64,000 nucleotides of DNA from Rhizophagus clarus (Eukaryota; Glomeromycota; Glomeromycetes; Glomerales; Glomeraceae), in assembly GCA_015698045.1 (NCBI GenBank), contig BLAL01000058.1:1490501-1554500 (forward strand). Direction: 5' to 3'. Shown here piece by piece: positions 18,287 to 31,387 of this stretch; the stretch's first letter is position 1; every line of letters starts with the position of its first letter. The position numbers were made by a program, and so were the translations under genes. The notes beneath the pieces are model-generated. The model was not told the DNA's origin and searched no databases. It saw only the letters and a program-made list of their open reading frames with translations.

Positions 18287-18789
18287 TCATGAATATAAAA
18301 TAGTCTCAGATTTTTCTTTTAATTTACTACAAATATCATTTTTAATTTTAACCCGTTTCGTTTCACCATCTGCCAACTTTTTAATCGTAGAATCTATTTC
18401 GTCTTTGATAGAATTATTCAAAGCACGTGTGCTGGAATTGGCTACAGCGAACTTGTTAAGATTTTCTTTAACGGTTTCAGAAAGAGATTCTAAATTTTGT
18501 AAGGAATTATTGTATAATTTAATACTCCTCCTTAAATGATTTAATTAAAAAAAAAGTATCTATTTAGTAACGTTTTTTTTTTAAAAAAAAAAAAAAAAAC
18601 TTTTTATTCGCGTTGATTAACTTACAAAATTTCTTCAAATTTCATTGATAAATCTGGAATAATAGGCTGGTTAGCAGAATCTCCAGTATTAGTTGAATGA
18701 TATCTTGCGGGCAGCATTATAGATTTCATAAAATGAATTTTAGAAGTAACGAGTAAATTTTTTTGCAAAAGTTGCGACATGGATGTCAT
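18287..18789 (-). CDS. Small protein with mitochondrial-type N-terminus, function unknown
   Basis: Two exons: 18789-18626 and 18530-18287, joined in frame through a GT-AG intron that contains A/T homopolymers, giving 135 residues. The N-terminus MTSMSQLLQKNLLVTSKIHF followed by MKSIMLPARYHST is basic, hydroxylated and free of acidic residues, like a mitochondrial presequence ending near RYHST. The mature part is a charged helical, probably coiled-coil protein (LESLSETVKENLNKFAVANS, NNSIKDEIDSTIKKLADGE). I do not recognise the family. The opposite-strand ORF at 18276-18539 is a shadow. Support is the clean splice, the uninterrupted frame and the targeting-like start; expression is not shown. 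Confidence 0.6.
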
Positions 18790-20595
18790 TTTTGATTAGA
18801 AAAATAAAAATTTTTTTGAGATACAAATGAACATACAATATATATATATATACAGCAAATAATGAAAAGATCAATAGCAGTTCATAATATACGTGTGTGA
18901 ATGATTCTATAATTCAGTCATTTGTATGAACAAAAGAAAACAATTATGCAGCATAGCCATGTTCTAAATATTCAAAGGAGCATAAAAGGGAAGTGTGATT
19001 ACTCTGACATAATCTTTTCACATTGGATAACAAAATTCTTGCAGTAATCTGTACAACACTTTATGGAATAATATCGAATATATCAAATGAAAGTTTTATT
19101 ATCATAATTTGTTAACAATAAGAACTATTCCAAGTTTATATAAATTTGTTTCAAACATTTTAAATTGTTGACAACGTATGCATATTTAATTCTAATGTTT
19201 CGTCATCACCACATTTCTGAATATATTTTTGCTGTCATGATCTATAAACAATTTTATTGTATGCTAATAGGGATATATAAAGTTCATACCGAAATAATAT
19301 CTAGTGATAGATATAGCTCTTCGATAATCATACATGATGTAGAATAATATCTCCAAAATCAATTAAATCTAATACAACCAGGAAGTGTAAGTGTTACATA
19401 AGAATAATAAGAATATTAAATGCAATTGAAATTAGATAGGGTCAAGTATTATAGATTGTTATATTGTATAGATCATATATTTGAACGACTATTGTACAAC
19501 AATATTATCAATACAGAATTAGGGAATGTGTTAAGTTATGTTGAATGGAGAATTTAATATTTAAACTTCACATGTATGTGAGAGTAAGGAAATGCCCACA
19601 GTAATGCCGCTCTAACAAATAAATAAAAAAGATATGGTTGGATAACAATATATAAATGGTTGTGACATACAAGATTACCAAAAACCTGTCTGAACTTCCG
19701 CGCTATATTGGTATTAACGATATTTTTCATATGGATCCAGACATATCGTTATATTGGAATCGTGTACAGATATTGGGTTACAAGTTAAGTAGAAGGATCA
19801 ATTAAATCGACCCTATTGATTATTGAAACCGTTAACAATCGAACTTATCGATTCACGATTTGACTATCTTGTGATTAGCTTTAGTCGAAATTTTTACTTA
19901 AAGTTTTGATTTGTTTGCTATTTCAAACTCCATAAATTCAATTTCATCTGATCTGAAAACTGTATAATGTTGTTTATATGTGAGAAAATTTCAGTATGGT
20001 GTGAATGGAAGGGCGTGGCAATTACTTATTATCTTCATATAATATTATATATAAATGAACTCATTATTTGTAAGTAAATTTATAATTATATCAGGTCAAA
20101 TAGAGTAGTTAGTTCTTATCCATATAAATATCAAATCTGACTCGGGCGTCCGGCAAAAGAATTTGGAATCAATTGGAATCACATGATCAAATAAAATTTT
20201 ACATTCCGCACTGATATTATTTATTTGGCCTTGTCATATAGACTTAGAAACAGTTAATCCCACCCATTATTATTATTATTATTATTTCTCAAAATATTTT
20301 ATGCATTCTGATTCTGATTAATCTATTAATTGATTCTTAAATTCATACATCTTATATTTCATTTTAAATTGTATTGAACTGGTATAATATATAATATAAA
20401 TTATACCCATACATCTAACAAGGCGGGCAATTTCTTTCTTACGTAATCATTTTGATTTGTCACGTGATCGTGAATTACGACTACGCGATATAGCCACAAA
20501 ACTGACGTTGATAAACGCGTCTTATACTTCCCAAATTTTCCTATAAACCTATAAGATAAAATTTTAAAATCAATACGTTATAAAATAAATATATT
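18790..20595. other. 1.8-kb intergenic region
   Basis: Divergent region between the small mitochondrial-type gene and the 12-exon gene. It holds a TTA/ATT trinucleotide run near 20268-20287 and a CACGTG at 20461-20466, about 130 bp before the start at 20596. The ORF at 19165-19347 has no recognisable features. No gene called. Confidence 0.55.
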
Positions 20596-23436
20596 ATGTC
20601 CAGTGGAATCCATGAATACTTCAAACGTAAATCGGCGGACTGGAATATTCGTGATTTTTTGGAGGAATGTAACGAAGCGCGATTTCAAACTAAGATTGAT
20701 AAATATCTCAAAAGTCTCGATACAATTGTGGCTCATGAGCAAGGAAAGCGAAAAGTAAAAGCAGAATTTCTTCTCCAGAGATATAGGGCCCCTCCTAACT
20801 CGAAGGCAAGGAAAGATTCTTTATTGTTTGTTAGAAATATAGACTGAAAAATAGTGGCATGACAAGGGATCGCTTGGCTCTTGTTGTTTAAGGCTGCTTG
20901 CCGAGCCACAAACCAATGTTGTGGCACAGATGACCTGCTCTGTTGTCTGATGTTTAAAAGGCTGTTTGCCTGAAACAACGCTGGTCCCACTGGGGCACAG
21001 GTGACCTGCTTGGTTGTCTGATGTTCAAAGCCTTGGGTGGTCACAGAGGACCCACTTGGTTGTCTGATGTTAAAACCTTTTGCTGACCGGTGGGATAGGA
21101 AATTGGATGGAAATTATATACTTGCTAGTCGAACGATATCTTATAAATCTTTTTTGTTAGGTTATTCCACCGGATTTTGCAGAAGCAAGAAAATGGAATA
21201 ATGAGTCGCGCAAAATACACATCTACCAGCAAACAATTACTAAATTTAACGGGAATGGAAATATAAATACAAGTGCTATCAATGGTGGAACATTTATTAC
21301 TGGATTGGCCAATAAAACTATTTTAAAGGGAAACAATCAGGAAAAAGTATGTATTCGTATTATTGTCGAGTTGAAGATTATTAGAGCTGATTATTTATAT
21401 CCCAACGTTTTAGGATGTTCACGAAGAAAGTGATGATTTTGATAATTTCTTTAAAAGTCCAGCTGAAAAAATATCAGATGAACGCAATGGAACGAACATT
21501 GAAGAGAGCGAGGTAATATTTACATTATGCTCAATAATTACCATTCAGATCGATGCTGAATGATTGCTAATTGGGAACATCTTTTTAGATCGCTCATGAA
21601 TTACAAGATGATGACGATTCGGATTTGGATACACCGGATCTTGAGGTAAATTATAGCAGATGCTTGTTAGTTGTAAATTCTCATTACTATCTGCCTTGTG
21701 AAGGAGTCGGTTGATTATGAAGGGATGAAGGCGACCGATAATAAAAAGTTAAAGGAGAACAAAGTAGATATTCATTAGAATTTGGACTTCGGTTCTTTTT
21801 AGATAATAAGAGAATTTATTTTTATTTTCCATTTAGAACGGGCCATTCAGATTGAACGAAGAGCACCGACAGATTATTGAGCAGACATTTAACAGCATGA
21901 AAAAGGAGATGATGTGGAAACTTTCGACAGGAAGATACGTTGAGGAGGAATTATTCGAATTGGGGAAAAAGTTAGAATTTGAACAGTCGGTATTTATATA
22001 ATTGGCTTTCCGGTAATAAATTGCATTAATTATGCTAAACCATAGTTTTTATCTCTTAGTGCTATACATTCCTTTATTATAGATGTCGATGACGTGATAA
22101 CTAGACAGCATTTCAACAAGGCAGAATTAGATGAAATTGATGATGCCCCTGGCCCGCAAGTGCCTGAGCTCTCAGACGAAATCGTTGAATTTCTAAACAA
22201 ATTCATTAATAAGGTAATATTTCATTTACATTTTTGATAAAGCTATGTAACAAGTTATGAATCTCTTTTTCCTGTTATAGACGAGCTTGAATGATATTAG
22301 AAAGATAATAAAAGAAATGATGTTTGACGATAATTATAATCATGAAAAAGATCATGATAAGGATTACATATTATATGCTTTATATTCACTGTATGTAGGC
22401 TCGCATATACATGTTATAGATTATCAATGATAAATTGACCAAATCTTTTTTTACAGAGTAAGAGAAATTCAGAGTGAAAGCTTGAGGGATTTAAACCTTG
22501 AAGCCTGGTTCAATTGCCACGTATGGAATGCGATTTTTGATCAAGCATTCGGAGATTTAAAAGCAATATCTGTCGTTAGGTAATTCCTATAGATGTAAAT
22601 TGCTTTAACGTATCTGACAAGATTTCTTTTTAACAATCCAGAGGAGAAAGTTCAAGCCTAGCATCGTCATCACGAAAAAATTCGAAGAGACAATCAGGAG
22701 AACGACGAAAAATTGGTCGCAAGGGCGACTGGATCCTCAGAAGTATCAGCAATGGTATTAAAGATGAGTTTGGAGCAGGAGAAGCCGGGAAAAGTTGGAT
22801 TGATAAAAATGGAACGAAGGTTCTAGAGGAGAAAGGATTAAAGTTACCCAAAACACTTAAGGATATGTTAGTAAAATTAATGGATAAGGTAGATTGGGAT
22901 GTAGAAATGTGTTCGAAAATTCAAACAGTTGGAATGGTTCACGCTGGTATGTTCTTTCCGTGTCTACAAAAATCAGTCAGTCATCTAATAGCATCTCTAA
23001 TTTATAGGAATGATGATTATGACGGTTTACATGGACAACCCAAAGGGGTACATATGTAGGGTCCGACATGATGAACCAATGGAGGTTTCTGACAATGAAG
23101 AAAATTTTTCTTCCATCCTGGAAATTCTAGCATCCGTTCTCAACATGAAGGTTAGATTCGTACCTTTCTTCTAACGATATATATATGTATATATATATTT
23201 ATATTTATACTGATTGACTTCATAAATGCCAGGCTGCGGTTCGAGAGACAATGAAGGTGGTGCATGTAAAAAAACAAATGAAATCATTTAAGAAAGCCGG
23301 ATTTAGAAAGCGACCTCTAAACGAAAATCAGAATCGACTATTTTCTTGCTTACCAACTCCCAAAAAGGCTAAAATATACGTGGAAGCAAATGCGGAGAAA
23401 TCATACTCATCATCGCCATGTCCTGGATCACTATAA
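20596..23436 (+). CDS. 12-exon protein of a presumed Glomeromycotina-specific family
   Basis: Exon 2 (21161) to the last exon (ending 23436) can be joined in frame through GT-AG introns. Signals include SRKIHIYQQTITKFNGNGN, acidic linkers, LNEEHRQIIEQTFNSM, SAIHSFIIDVDDVITRQHF, then a C-terminal block LEAWFNCHVWNAIFDQAFGD, VVRGESSSLASSSRKN, RRKIGRKGDWILR, DEFGAGEAGKSW, LKLPKTLKDML and DNPKGYICRV. I recall this C-terminal block from many uncharacterised Rhizophagus proteins. The D-W ... E-F-G spacing is loosely like a PD-(D/E)XK nuclease core, which is only a guess. Exon 1 begins MSSGIHEYFKRKSADWNIRD. Its donor is uncertain: AAA|GTAAAA at about 20756 keeps frame, but the exon seems to continue to a stop near 20847 (LLQRYRAPPNSKARK), which resembles the start of exon 2 (VIPPDFAEARK). 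Confidence 0.7.
20868..21085. repeat. GC-richer degenerate tandem repeat inside first intron
   Basis: TTGTCTGATGTT followed by (T/C/A)AAA recurs at about 20942, 21014 and 21060, preceded by GACCTGCT, GACCTGCT and GACCCACT. A more diverged copy (CGCTTGGCTCTTGTTG...TTTAAGG) begins near 20870. The copies are 45-72 bp apart. The segment is clearly richer in G and C than its surroundings and is not coding in the flanking gene's frame. It could be a small inserted element or a minisatellite. Confidence 0.6.
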
Positions 23437-24420
23437 TCCGAATTACCGTTAATATACAATTCTATACTAAGTAGAATGGTTTCTTAACATTGTTTACTAA
23501 TTGTTCAATTCGGTGTGTAATATTGGTGTGCAGCTACGCGTCGAAAAATAAATAAAATTATTTTCATTATCTCATGAATCCGCGAAAATCTCAGAATTCT
23601 ATGTATTCCTAGAATCAGGAAATTCTATAATGAAAAATAAATAGGTGTTTATCAAACTAGTAAGTTTTATTACGTTATCAAACAATTATGTGAATATTAA
23701 ATGATATCAATTTGTAGAATTCACGGATTCCATGGAATAAAAAATATTTATATATCACAATGTGTAAGAAAGCTTTTCTCATATAATAAAAAAATTAATT
23801 TTATATTGCGAAAGTGATAAATTTCCAATCCGATACCTTCATAATATCCCATATTATCCTAATGATTCTATTTAAAGGTTTTCTTAAATTTTTGGATATA
23901 AATAGTTTTTTTTAATAAAATCATCATATAACTATAATAATAATTATACTATTATTTTATTATTATTATTATTTAATTAACAGTTAATTATATTTTACAA
24001 ATTTGTTTATTAAAAAAAATCGTATATTATAAAATTATTATATATATAATTTGTTTAACTTTTTATAATATAAAAATTTTTATTTTAATTTTATCAAAAA
24101 AATACTTTTTAATATAATATATAGTCTTATATTAAAAAAAACAATATATTATATTTCAAAATTTAATGAAGGATTTTAAAAACAAAAAATATCTAAATAA
24201 ATTTAATTTGAATATTACATTAATGCTTATAATATATAATATTAAAATAATAAATTAAAATTTATTAATATGACAATATTTATTATTTATAAAATAAATA
24301 ATAAAAATAGTTTAATTTTTTTTAATTTTAATTATAACTAAAATATTTTAAATTAACTTTATAATTTATATTTAAATATTTAAATTATTTAAATTATAAA
24401 ATTAATTATCCATTTCAATA

Positions 24421-24454
<34 letters not shown>

Positions 24455-25380
24455 AATTGTCCAGAATAGTATAATAACTGATAATATTTATAACTTGAGT
24501 CATTTATGTTACTTTTTTAATTGCTTAATTTATATAAGACAAGACTTGCAAAATATCATTAAAAAAACAAATAAGATTTAAATACTAATCTTACTAAAAT
24601 TAAAATAGTAAAATAATTATTCAATAATATAGATAGATTATAAATGTATTTTATTGCAATTAAAAATAAATATTAATATTTTATTAATTTAATAATTTAA
24701 TTAATGTTTAATAATAAATAAAATTAATTATTTAAAATCTTAATATCATAAGCAATATTTTAAAAATAAAAGTAATATGATTATATAAATATTTTTGAAT
24801 TTTTATGGAATTCTAAATATTTTTAATATATTTATAATATAAATTAATATTAAATTTAAAGGGTTAAAACTGTATTTTTTGTGATTTTTTTTACCAATTA
24901 ATGGTTTAATTTGTACAAAATATTTTTTTTTTTTAAAAAAAAAAAATGTAATTCTTAACAAAATCTATAAAATAAAAAAAAAGTTTTTTCAAATTGAATC
25001 ACTAGATAGTAAGATATTCTCAAACTAAAAAAGTAAATTGGTTTAATTTTAAGAAAAATGAGTAAAAAAAAAAGTGAATTGTATAAGTAATATTCAGAAT
25101 CCTAATTTTATAGTAAAAAAAAACCTTTTTTTTTTTTGATTATAAGAAATTTCTATAAGTTTATTTAATTATACTATTTATTACAGCTTATTTATCAATA
25201 CAGATAATTCAATGTAAAGTAAAAAAGTATTAATATACAAATTTTATATAAATTCCTAGTGTATTTTTATATAATAATTGTTTTTATATAAGATTTAACC
25301 AATTTGCTATATAATATTAGTATATATATTTAATATTTTCAATTTTACTATACTTCACATCTTTCATCTATTTTTTTTTT
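23437..25380. other. Extremely AT-rich intergenic region
   Basis: From about 23,900 to 25,370 the sequence is almost purely A and T, with runs such as the 30-A tract near 24,422 and many ATTAATAA/TTTAAATA words. No ORF of note and no clear terminal repeats. It lies between the 3' ends of two convergent genes. It resembles AT-isochore or decayed repeat DNA. Confidence 0.6.
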
Positions 25381-28300
25381 TTAATTTGTGCAAGGTATAT
25401 GACAACTTTCATCTTTATATTCATAATAATTTTCCTTACTTTCTTTGTTTGTTATACCAATATTGATTTCTTCTCCAATAATATCATCATTATTATTATC
25501 AATTTTTTCTTCGATGATTTCACCATTGCTTTTTTTTCTTTTTTTTAATACACCAGTAGTCCAACCTTTTTGATTAATATTATTAAGACCCCATCTCCAT
25601 CTAACATATTTTCTTCCTTTATCAGAAATTATATCTTCTTTACATTTGCCAATTAATGGTTGATTTCTACTTAATCTTCCGTATGTTTCTACCGATACCA
25701 AAGCTAAAGATAACATTGATGCTATTATCACCAAATTTAATGAAGTTAATTCTGATAATGGAAGTAGTACAATTATTGTTGCTATAACCATTCTTAGTGT
25801 AATCCTATACCTCTATTATTCATAAAAAAAGTTAACAAAATAATATTCTAAATTAATCCAGAATATATAATTCATTACCTTCGGAATTCTTAAACAAGTC
25901 ACTGAGTCTAAACCTTTATGTAATATACCGATTGTAGCCATACAATATATAGATATAGCCAATGATGCACAAAATAACCATCGTACAGGTGTAGGAAACT
26001 CCGAAGTGAGATCTGCGCTCGCTGGTACAGCTCTTTTCAATCCTGTACCATGGTCTTCTCCTTGTGCACCAGGTAATGGAATCTCCTCTGCTCCTGGAAA
26101 ATCTCTTAATTGGATTAGAATTCTTAATGATGAACTACAAAATAAAAATCAATCAAGAAAGTTATATTTGTTTATAAATAAATTATATTTAATAATTACA
26201 GATAAATTTACCCAAATGCGATCAAAGACATATTCTATTATAAAAATAAATAATTAAAAATAGTTATTAATATTAAAAAAAAGTATTAAAATAATATATT
26301 ATTATATTTTAATATACCAAAGGTAAATGAACAAATCCGAATAAAACACCAGTAACTACATGCCTTCTAAGAGCATGTTGAAATTGTTTACTGGCATCCA
26401 CATCAAAATATATCCAATGTAAATTATAGACTATTAGAACTGCTAATATCGACTATCAAAAAAAAAAAAAAAAAAAAAAAGAAGCAACTAATTAATCTTA
26501 AATTCTTTAATACAATTTATACAATTTATATAATTTAACTACCTTTCCAAGTTGCGCATCAAGATTTGGATTCAAACCAGAATAAACGATTCCAAACACC
26601 TATGAATATATTATATTAATCTTTTTTGAATACTGATTTTCAAATAAATCCTCTTCTCAAAAAAGAAGAATTAACAAACTTTATACGGTACTTACACTTT
26701 CACCTAAACAAATAATAGTAAAAATACCAAATCTTTCACTCCAATGTTCGATATTTATAGCAGGTCTGTAATCTGCAATTTTAAATAACGAAAAAAGTTC
26801 AATCCATTTCCATTGATATTCTGTTCCTCTTGTTTTCATGGCTTTGTGTGGTGTAATAGAAGTTGTTGTATCAACTCTTTCAAAATCTTGATCACTTCCT
26901 TGCTTTTTTACTTGTCTTTTTGTTCCATATCTATTATAAACCGGAACAAAAGCCGTCCAAAATATTTCTAAATTTTTACAAAACTGGAGTTAAATAATAA
27001 TCCCATTTATAACTAAATATTAATATTTCACATACCAAACACAATAGCACTACACAATAAAGGAACTGCTTTTTCAGATGAAATAAATATAGTAATAATC
27101 CAAAGAACGCAAGGAATGAATATTCCCCACGCGCTTGTAATTAATGAAACTCTAAACATTGGTAACCAACTTGCTAATAAAAAATATTGCAAAACAAATG
27201 TAAGTCTAGCAATAATATAGGAAACTATAATATTTAACATAAACTATGTTAGTATTTACATAAAATAAAAATTGATATAAATATGGAAAAGAGCCTGTAA
27301 AGACTTACTAACATATATGGTTTTAGTGTTTCCGAAAATATTTGAAGAGTGAGTACCCATAATTATCACTAAACACATTTCCCATAAAAGAAGAAATTTT
27401 TCCAAAACATCTTTTGACGAGTAAACATTCAGATAATTATGTATATCTAACCATACACGATAAATAGGATAACTAAAAGAAAAAAACAGATTGTTAAACA
27501 TTTATTTGCTAAAGCCCTAATAAGCCAGAGAAAAAACTTGATAAATTTACAAGGTAATAATAAATCTTAGGACAGTTCCAAAGGAAATATCTTCTACTAA
27601 TATATGACCAAGATTTTGTACGACAGCAACAAAAATAAGATCCCAAAATAGTTCAACATAACTAGAAGTTCTTTCTTCAGCTTCTCTATGAAGAGTATCT
27701 ATATGCCAATACTGTCTAACTCTTGGTACACGCAACAATCTATTATAATCAGTTTCATCATCTTCATCATCCGCTATGATTTCTAATTTACGAATATGAC
27801 CAAAAGTATGTACTGTAGCATGAATTGTTTGTTCAGAATCTGCATCACTATTATGTCCTAATTCTTTAAGTTCTGACGCGAGTTTATCTAATTGTTGGGC
27901 AACTTGTTCTGATTTTGTTTGAGCCTCTGCTTCCATTTGTGCACGTTCTTGTTGCATTCGTGTACGTTCTTCCTGAACATTAGCTAAATCTGTTTTTAAC
28001 TCATCAATTTTTGCTTTAAGTGCCGCTACCTGATTTAAGGAAAAAAATAAGTAATTTGTAATTGAATAATGAATAAAAGATTAAATTAATCTCACATGTT
28101 TTGGTGACCCGATTTTACAACAATTCGAATCTGAATCATCGCTGATAAAATGTTCCTCGCTTTTAACAACTAATATAGTTTGACCTCCAACTTGTAATTT
28201 TTTAGAAAATTCGATGCATTTTTTCTCATTTAAATTATTATTATCCAATTCATCTTTTTCAATTTTTTTCGTTATCTCAGTAATTGTTCTATCATTTTCT

Positions 28301-28401
28301 GTTAAATTAGTGTTAGTTATAATGTCCTTTTCCATTGGTTTCATTATTTCTTCAATATCATCATTATTGGACGTATCGTCAGGTTTCTTAGGTTCAGTCA
28401 T
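25381..28401 (-). CDS. LtrA-like (low temperature requirement A) multi-pass membrane protein
   Basis: Multi-exon gene starting at ATG 28401. Exon 1 (28401-28096) is a hydrophilic acidic N-terminus; exon 2 starts at 28029 and adds a coiled coil (ALKAKIDELKTDLANVQEER, QERAQMEAEAQTKSEQVAQQ). The membrane part then begins with RTSSYVELFWDLIFVAVVQN, the LtrA family hallmark (E-L-F-x-D-L-x-F-V). About ten hydrophobic segments follow, including WAVRLT-like and FTIICLGESVFGIVYSGLNP, the second conserved LtrA motif (LGE). The C-terminus is hydrophilic and ends YEYKDESCHIPCTN. LtrA proteins are of uncertain function (named for cold growth in Listeria). The coiled-coil extension is what sets this one apart. 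Several introns separate TM exons; each was seen as a GT-AG gap with continuing hydrophobic sequence, but not all edges were fixed. Confidence 0.8.
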
Positions 28402-29074
28402 AATAATAATTTATTTAAAAAAATATATACTTTTAAAAAAAAGAACCTTCTTTTTATACTAACATTTGACAATATCCTTTTTAGAACGTCTAGGACTCTA
28501 GGGCACAATAAATAAACAGATTGTGCTGATCGTAATTCTAATTTACTAATTACGAAATTTGCGTGTAACTCTTCGAGATCGGGAACTTGAATCATCTCAT
28601 TTCTACTATAAAATGAGCGTCCTGTACGATGATGTGTTTAATGTACTTATTTAGATTTTCCATAACTGATAATGATTACTGTGCCATAATGATATGAAAA
28701 TGAGCAGATGTAAAATCTTAGAGTTGCACTATGCCAAACTAGGTCATAAGGCAAAAAGCGATTTACTTAATTGAACAATAGCACTAAAAAAAAAAAATTT
28801 ATTACAATATTTACCGATTCCTCCTGGAATTACTATTAAATTATTATTTATTCCAAAAAATAAAATCCCTTGTATAAATAACATAAATAACATACACTAT
28901 TGCCTTCCACAATTTTTACAGATATATATGTATAAATTACAAAAATTAGTCTTTTTTGATAAAAATACAGAGAGAAATCTATGAAAACAATATATTATTA
29001 ATTAAACTAAATAATTATTAAGTTTAAAATCCAAAATCTGTTTATTTTTAATGTCTTTTTATTATACATAATCC
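28402..29074. other. Intergenic region between two minus-strand genes
   Basis: Promoter side of the LtrA-like gene and 3' side of the receptor-like gene. The ORF at 28398-28595 has no recognisable domain. AT-rich; nothing else seen. Confidence 0.55.
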
Positions 29075-31387
29075 TCATCTTCTGGGTAAAGCATCGATTA
29101 AAGATTTTCTATTTAGTATATTTACAGGTATACTATTTCTTGGTGTAAGTCTTAGTCCTCCACCATTAGAGGATTTTGAAGAGTTCATGGAATTATTAGA
29201 ATTATTGGACTTCGAACTTAAACTGTACCTTGTATTCTGAACCTTTGATGACGAAGCTACACCAAACGAAGGTGTCACTGGTAAATCAGTATATTCATCA
29301 TTATCATAGTGACTGGAATTTAAAAAGAAAAAACTCGGAGATTTTGGGTTTGATGGCAAAGATTTATTTTGTTTTAATGCTAACGGAGGTGGTGTATCAT
29401 ATCTTTTAAGTAGTAGTAGTTTTCTTGCCAATCGTTCTCTCCTTTCATTTTCACTTTCTTCCGTATAATAAGCTGAATTTCTTATAATTGTCTTATATTC
29501 ATCTGGAATTTCTGGGACATTAATTGCGTCATCAATTACGTATTCTGGTGGAATCCCTATTACAGATTCGGTTCTCTTTCGATTTTCAAATGAAAATGTC
29601 TTTAAAAATCTCGGTTTTCCATTGACATTATCAAAATAAAACGCTGATCTTCTATTGTTATCTAGATAAATAAAAATAAATTTAAATATATATTTATATA
29701 CGTATTAAATAAATGAATATTTTGACAACTTACTTAACATGTTAGAATATCTATTACTTCGACGATAAGTCTTTTTAGGCATATTAATAGTTTTCATGAC
29801 TTTTTGCAACTTTCTAGGGTTAGTATTATTATTATTTTCTTTCGAATTTATATAAGAATTTTCAGGCGCCTTATTAATACTTAAAGCACGGGCTAAAAAT
29901 GATTTACGTATTGATACAGATGTTCTTTTTCCTTTACTTATACGATTATTATTATTTTGAGATACACTTATTGTTAATGAAGGATTTTTTCTGTGAGAAA
30001 ATGGATCAGGAGCATTTGGATCAGTTCGTTGACTAAATGTTGATGGACCCGGTGTTGATAGATATGGTGGTTGTTCTTCTAATGATGATTTTTCCATTGC
30101 TAATGTTAAAGATAAACGTTGCTCTCCATCATCCGTTGTTTCCCTCCTTAAATTTGGATTTACGATTGAAAATCTTAATAATAAACTATCGCCACGATTT
30201 CTTCTGCATGGAGAGGAATTTGGCAAAATTTTACTTAATAATTCAGGACTCGTACCAAATATTACTAAAATAAAAAAAGAATCTTAGTTAATTCATTTAT
30301 TCAAAAAATTCATTATGTTGTAAAAGGTACTCACTAAATGCAATATATGGGATCGTAACAAGTAAAAAATCGGGCCATGTTCCACTATTATCAACGACGT
30401 TATAAATTACCACATTAAATGATCGTGCGACTAAAAAAAGAAAATTAATTATTTTAGAAAAACCATTAAACATATTGTTTGTCCCGTCATTAATCATCTC
30501 ATCTTCACCATAAAATAATAAAAACCTAAATTTTTAGTACTTACATGTAGCAAGACAAACAGGTAATGTTGCAATGATTCCAAAAGCAATAATTCTCTTA
30601 GATAATTCGATGACTTCACTTTCATCACAAACTAATTTAACATTCCACGCTACACGAAAACAAAAAAAAATTGTTAACGTGGCGCAGCAATATCATCCTT
30701 GTTTAGGTCTAACAAGGCGTTGAACGTACCTGTTATTATTATCGTAACTATAATAGCGCACAACGACACAAAATAAATTCCTATTGCACTAATAAAGTCA
30801 ATAATAAGTTAGCAATAAATTTGAAACCGTTTATTTCACAAATTATTTAGATGTGACACGCGTCACACATAATCCACCCTTGTTCTAAGAATGTTAAATT
30901 ATACTTACGGTCCAATTGCAGGGTCGGATAACATACAATAATATGTCCATGGTTTCAGTCCATCTTCACTAACTGCCAACACAAAAGCAGCAATCGTAAA
31001 AAATAAAGGTAATCCCCATGCCAAAGCCATAAAACTTGACAATATTTGTTTTCTTGCCCAACTACTTTGTTGTTTTCGTCTTTTTAAGAGAATTAATGTC
31101 ATATTAGATACAATGCAAACAGGCCATATGACTGCTGATGAATTTAAATATGATATAAAGAAGGCTTGAATATCACAGGGCAATGTATTTGCTGTATTTC
31201 TTATATTCCCATTTTTTGCAAATGCTAAATAACACGAATTTATTGAAGATAAGAAGAGAGTCAACGCGAAATAAGCAATTATTGAATGATACTTATGCTT
31301 TCTATAAATTATAAAAAGTAATAGGGATAGTGGCAGTGACGTTACGTGAAAAGCATAATATGCTATAGCATCCGATTCAAATACCAT
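29075..31387 (-). CDS. Seven-transmembrane receptor-like protein (GPCR type)
   Basis: Exon 1 begins at 31387 (MVFESDAIAYYAFHVTSLPL) and encodes about four TM helices. Short exons add one TM each: about 30,790-30,730 (IGIYFVSLCAIIVTIIITG), the 30,650-30,545 region (KRIIAFGIIATLPVCLATC) and about 30,430-30,340 (WPDFLLVTIPYIAF). Seven TMs with small loops and a long S/T/N-rich cytoplasmic tail (exons near 30226-29735 and 29665-29075) resemble fungal Git3/cAMP-receptor-like GPCRs. A pair of cysteines (TLPCDIQAF and YYCML) could form the usual extracellular disulfide. The tail contains RKSF and RRSNRYS-like phosphorylation-prone sequence and ends SLIDALPRR. Ligand unknown. The family assignment rests on topology and overall look, so the subfamily is uncertain. 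Confidence 0.7.

Noticed and set aside
18276..18539. Plus-strand ORF
   Set aside because: Antisense shadow of the second exon of the small mitochondrial-type gene.
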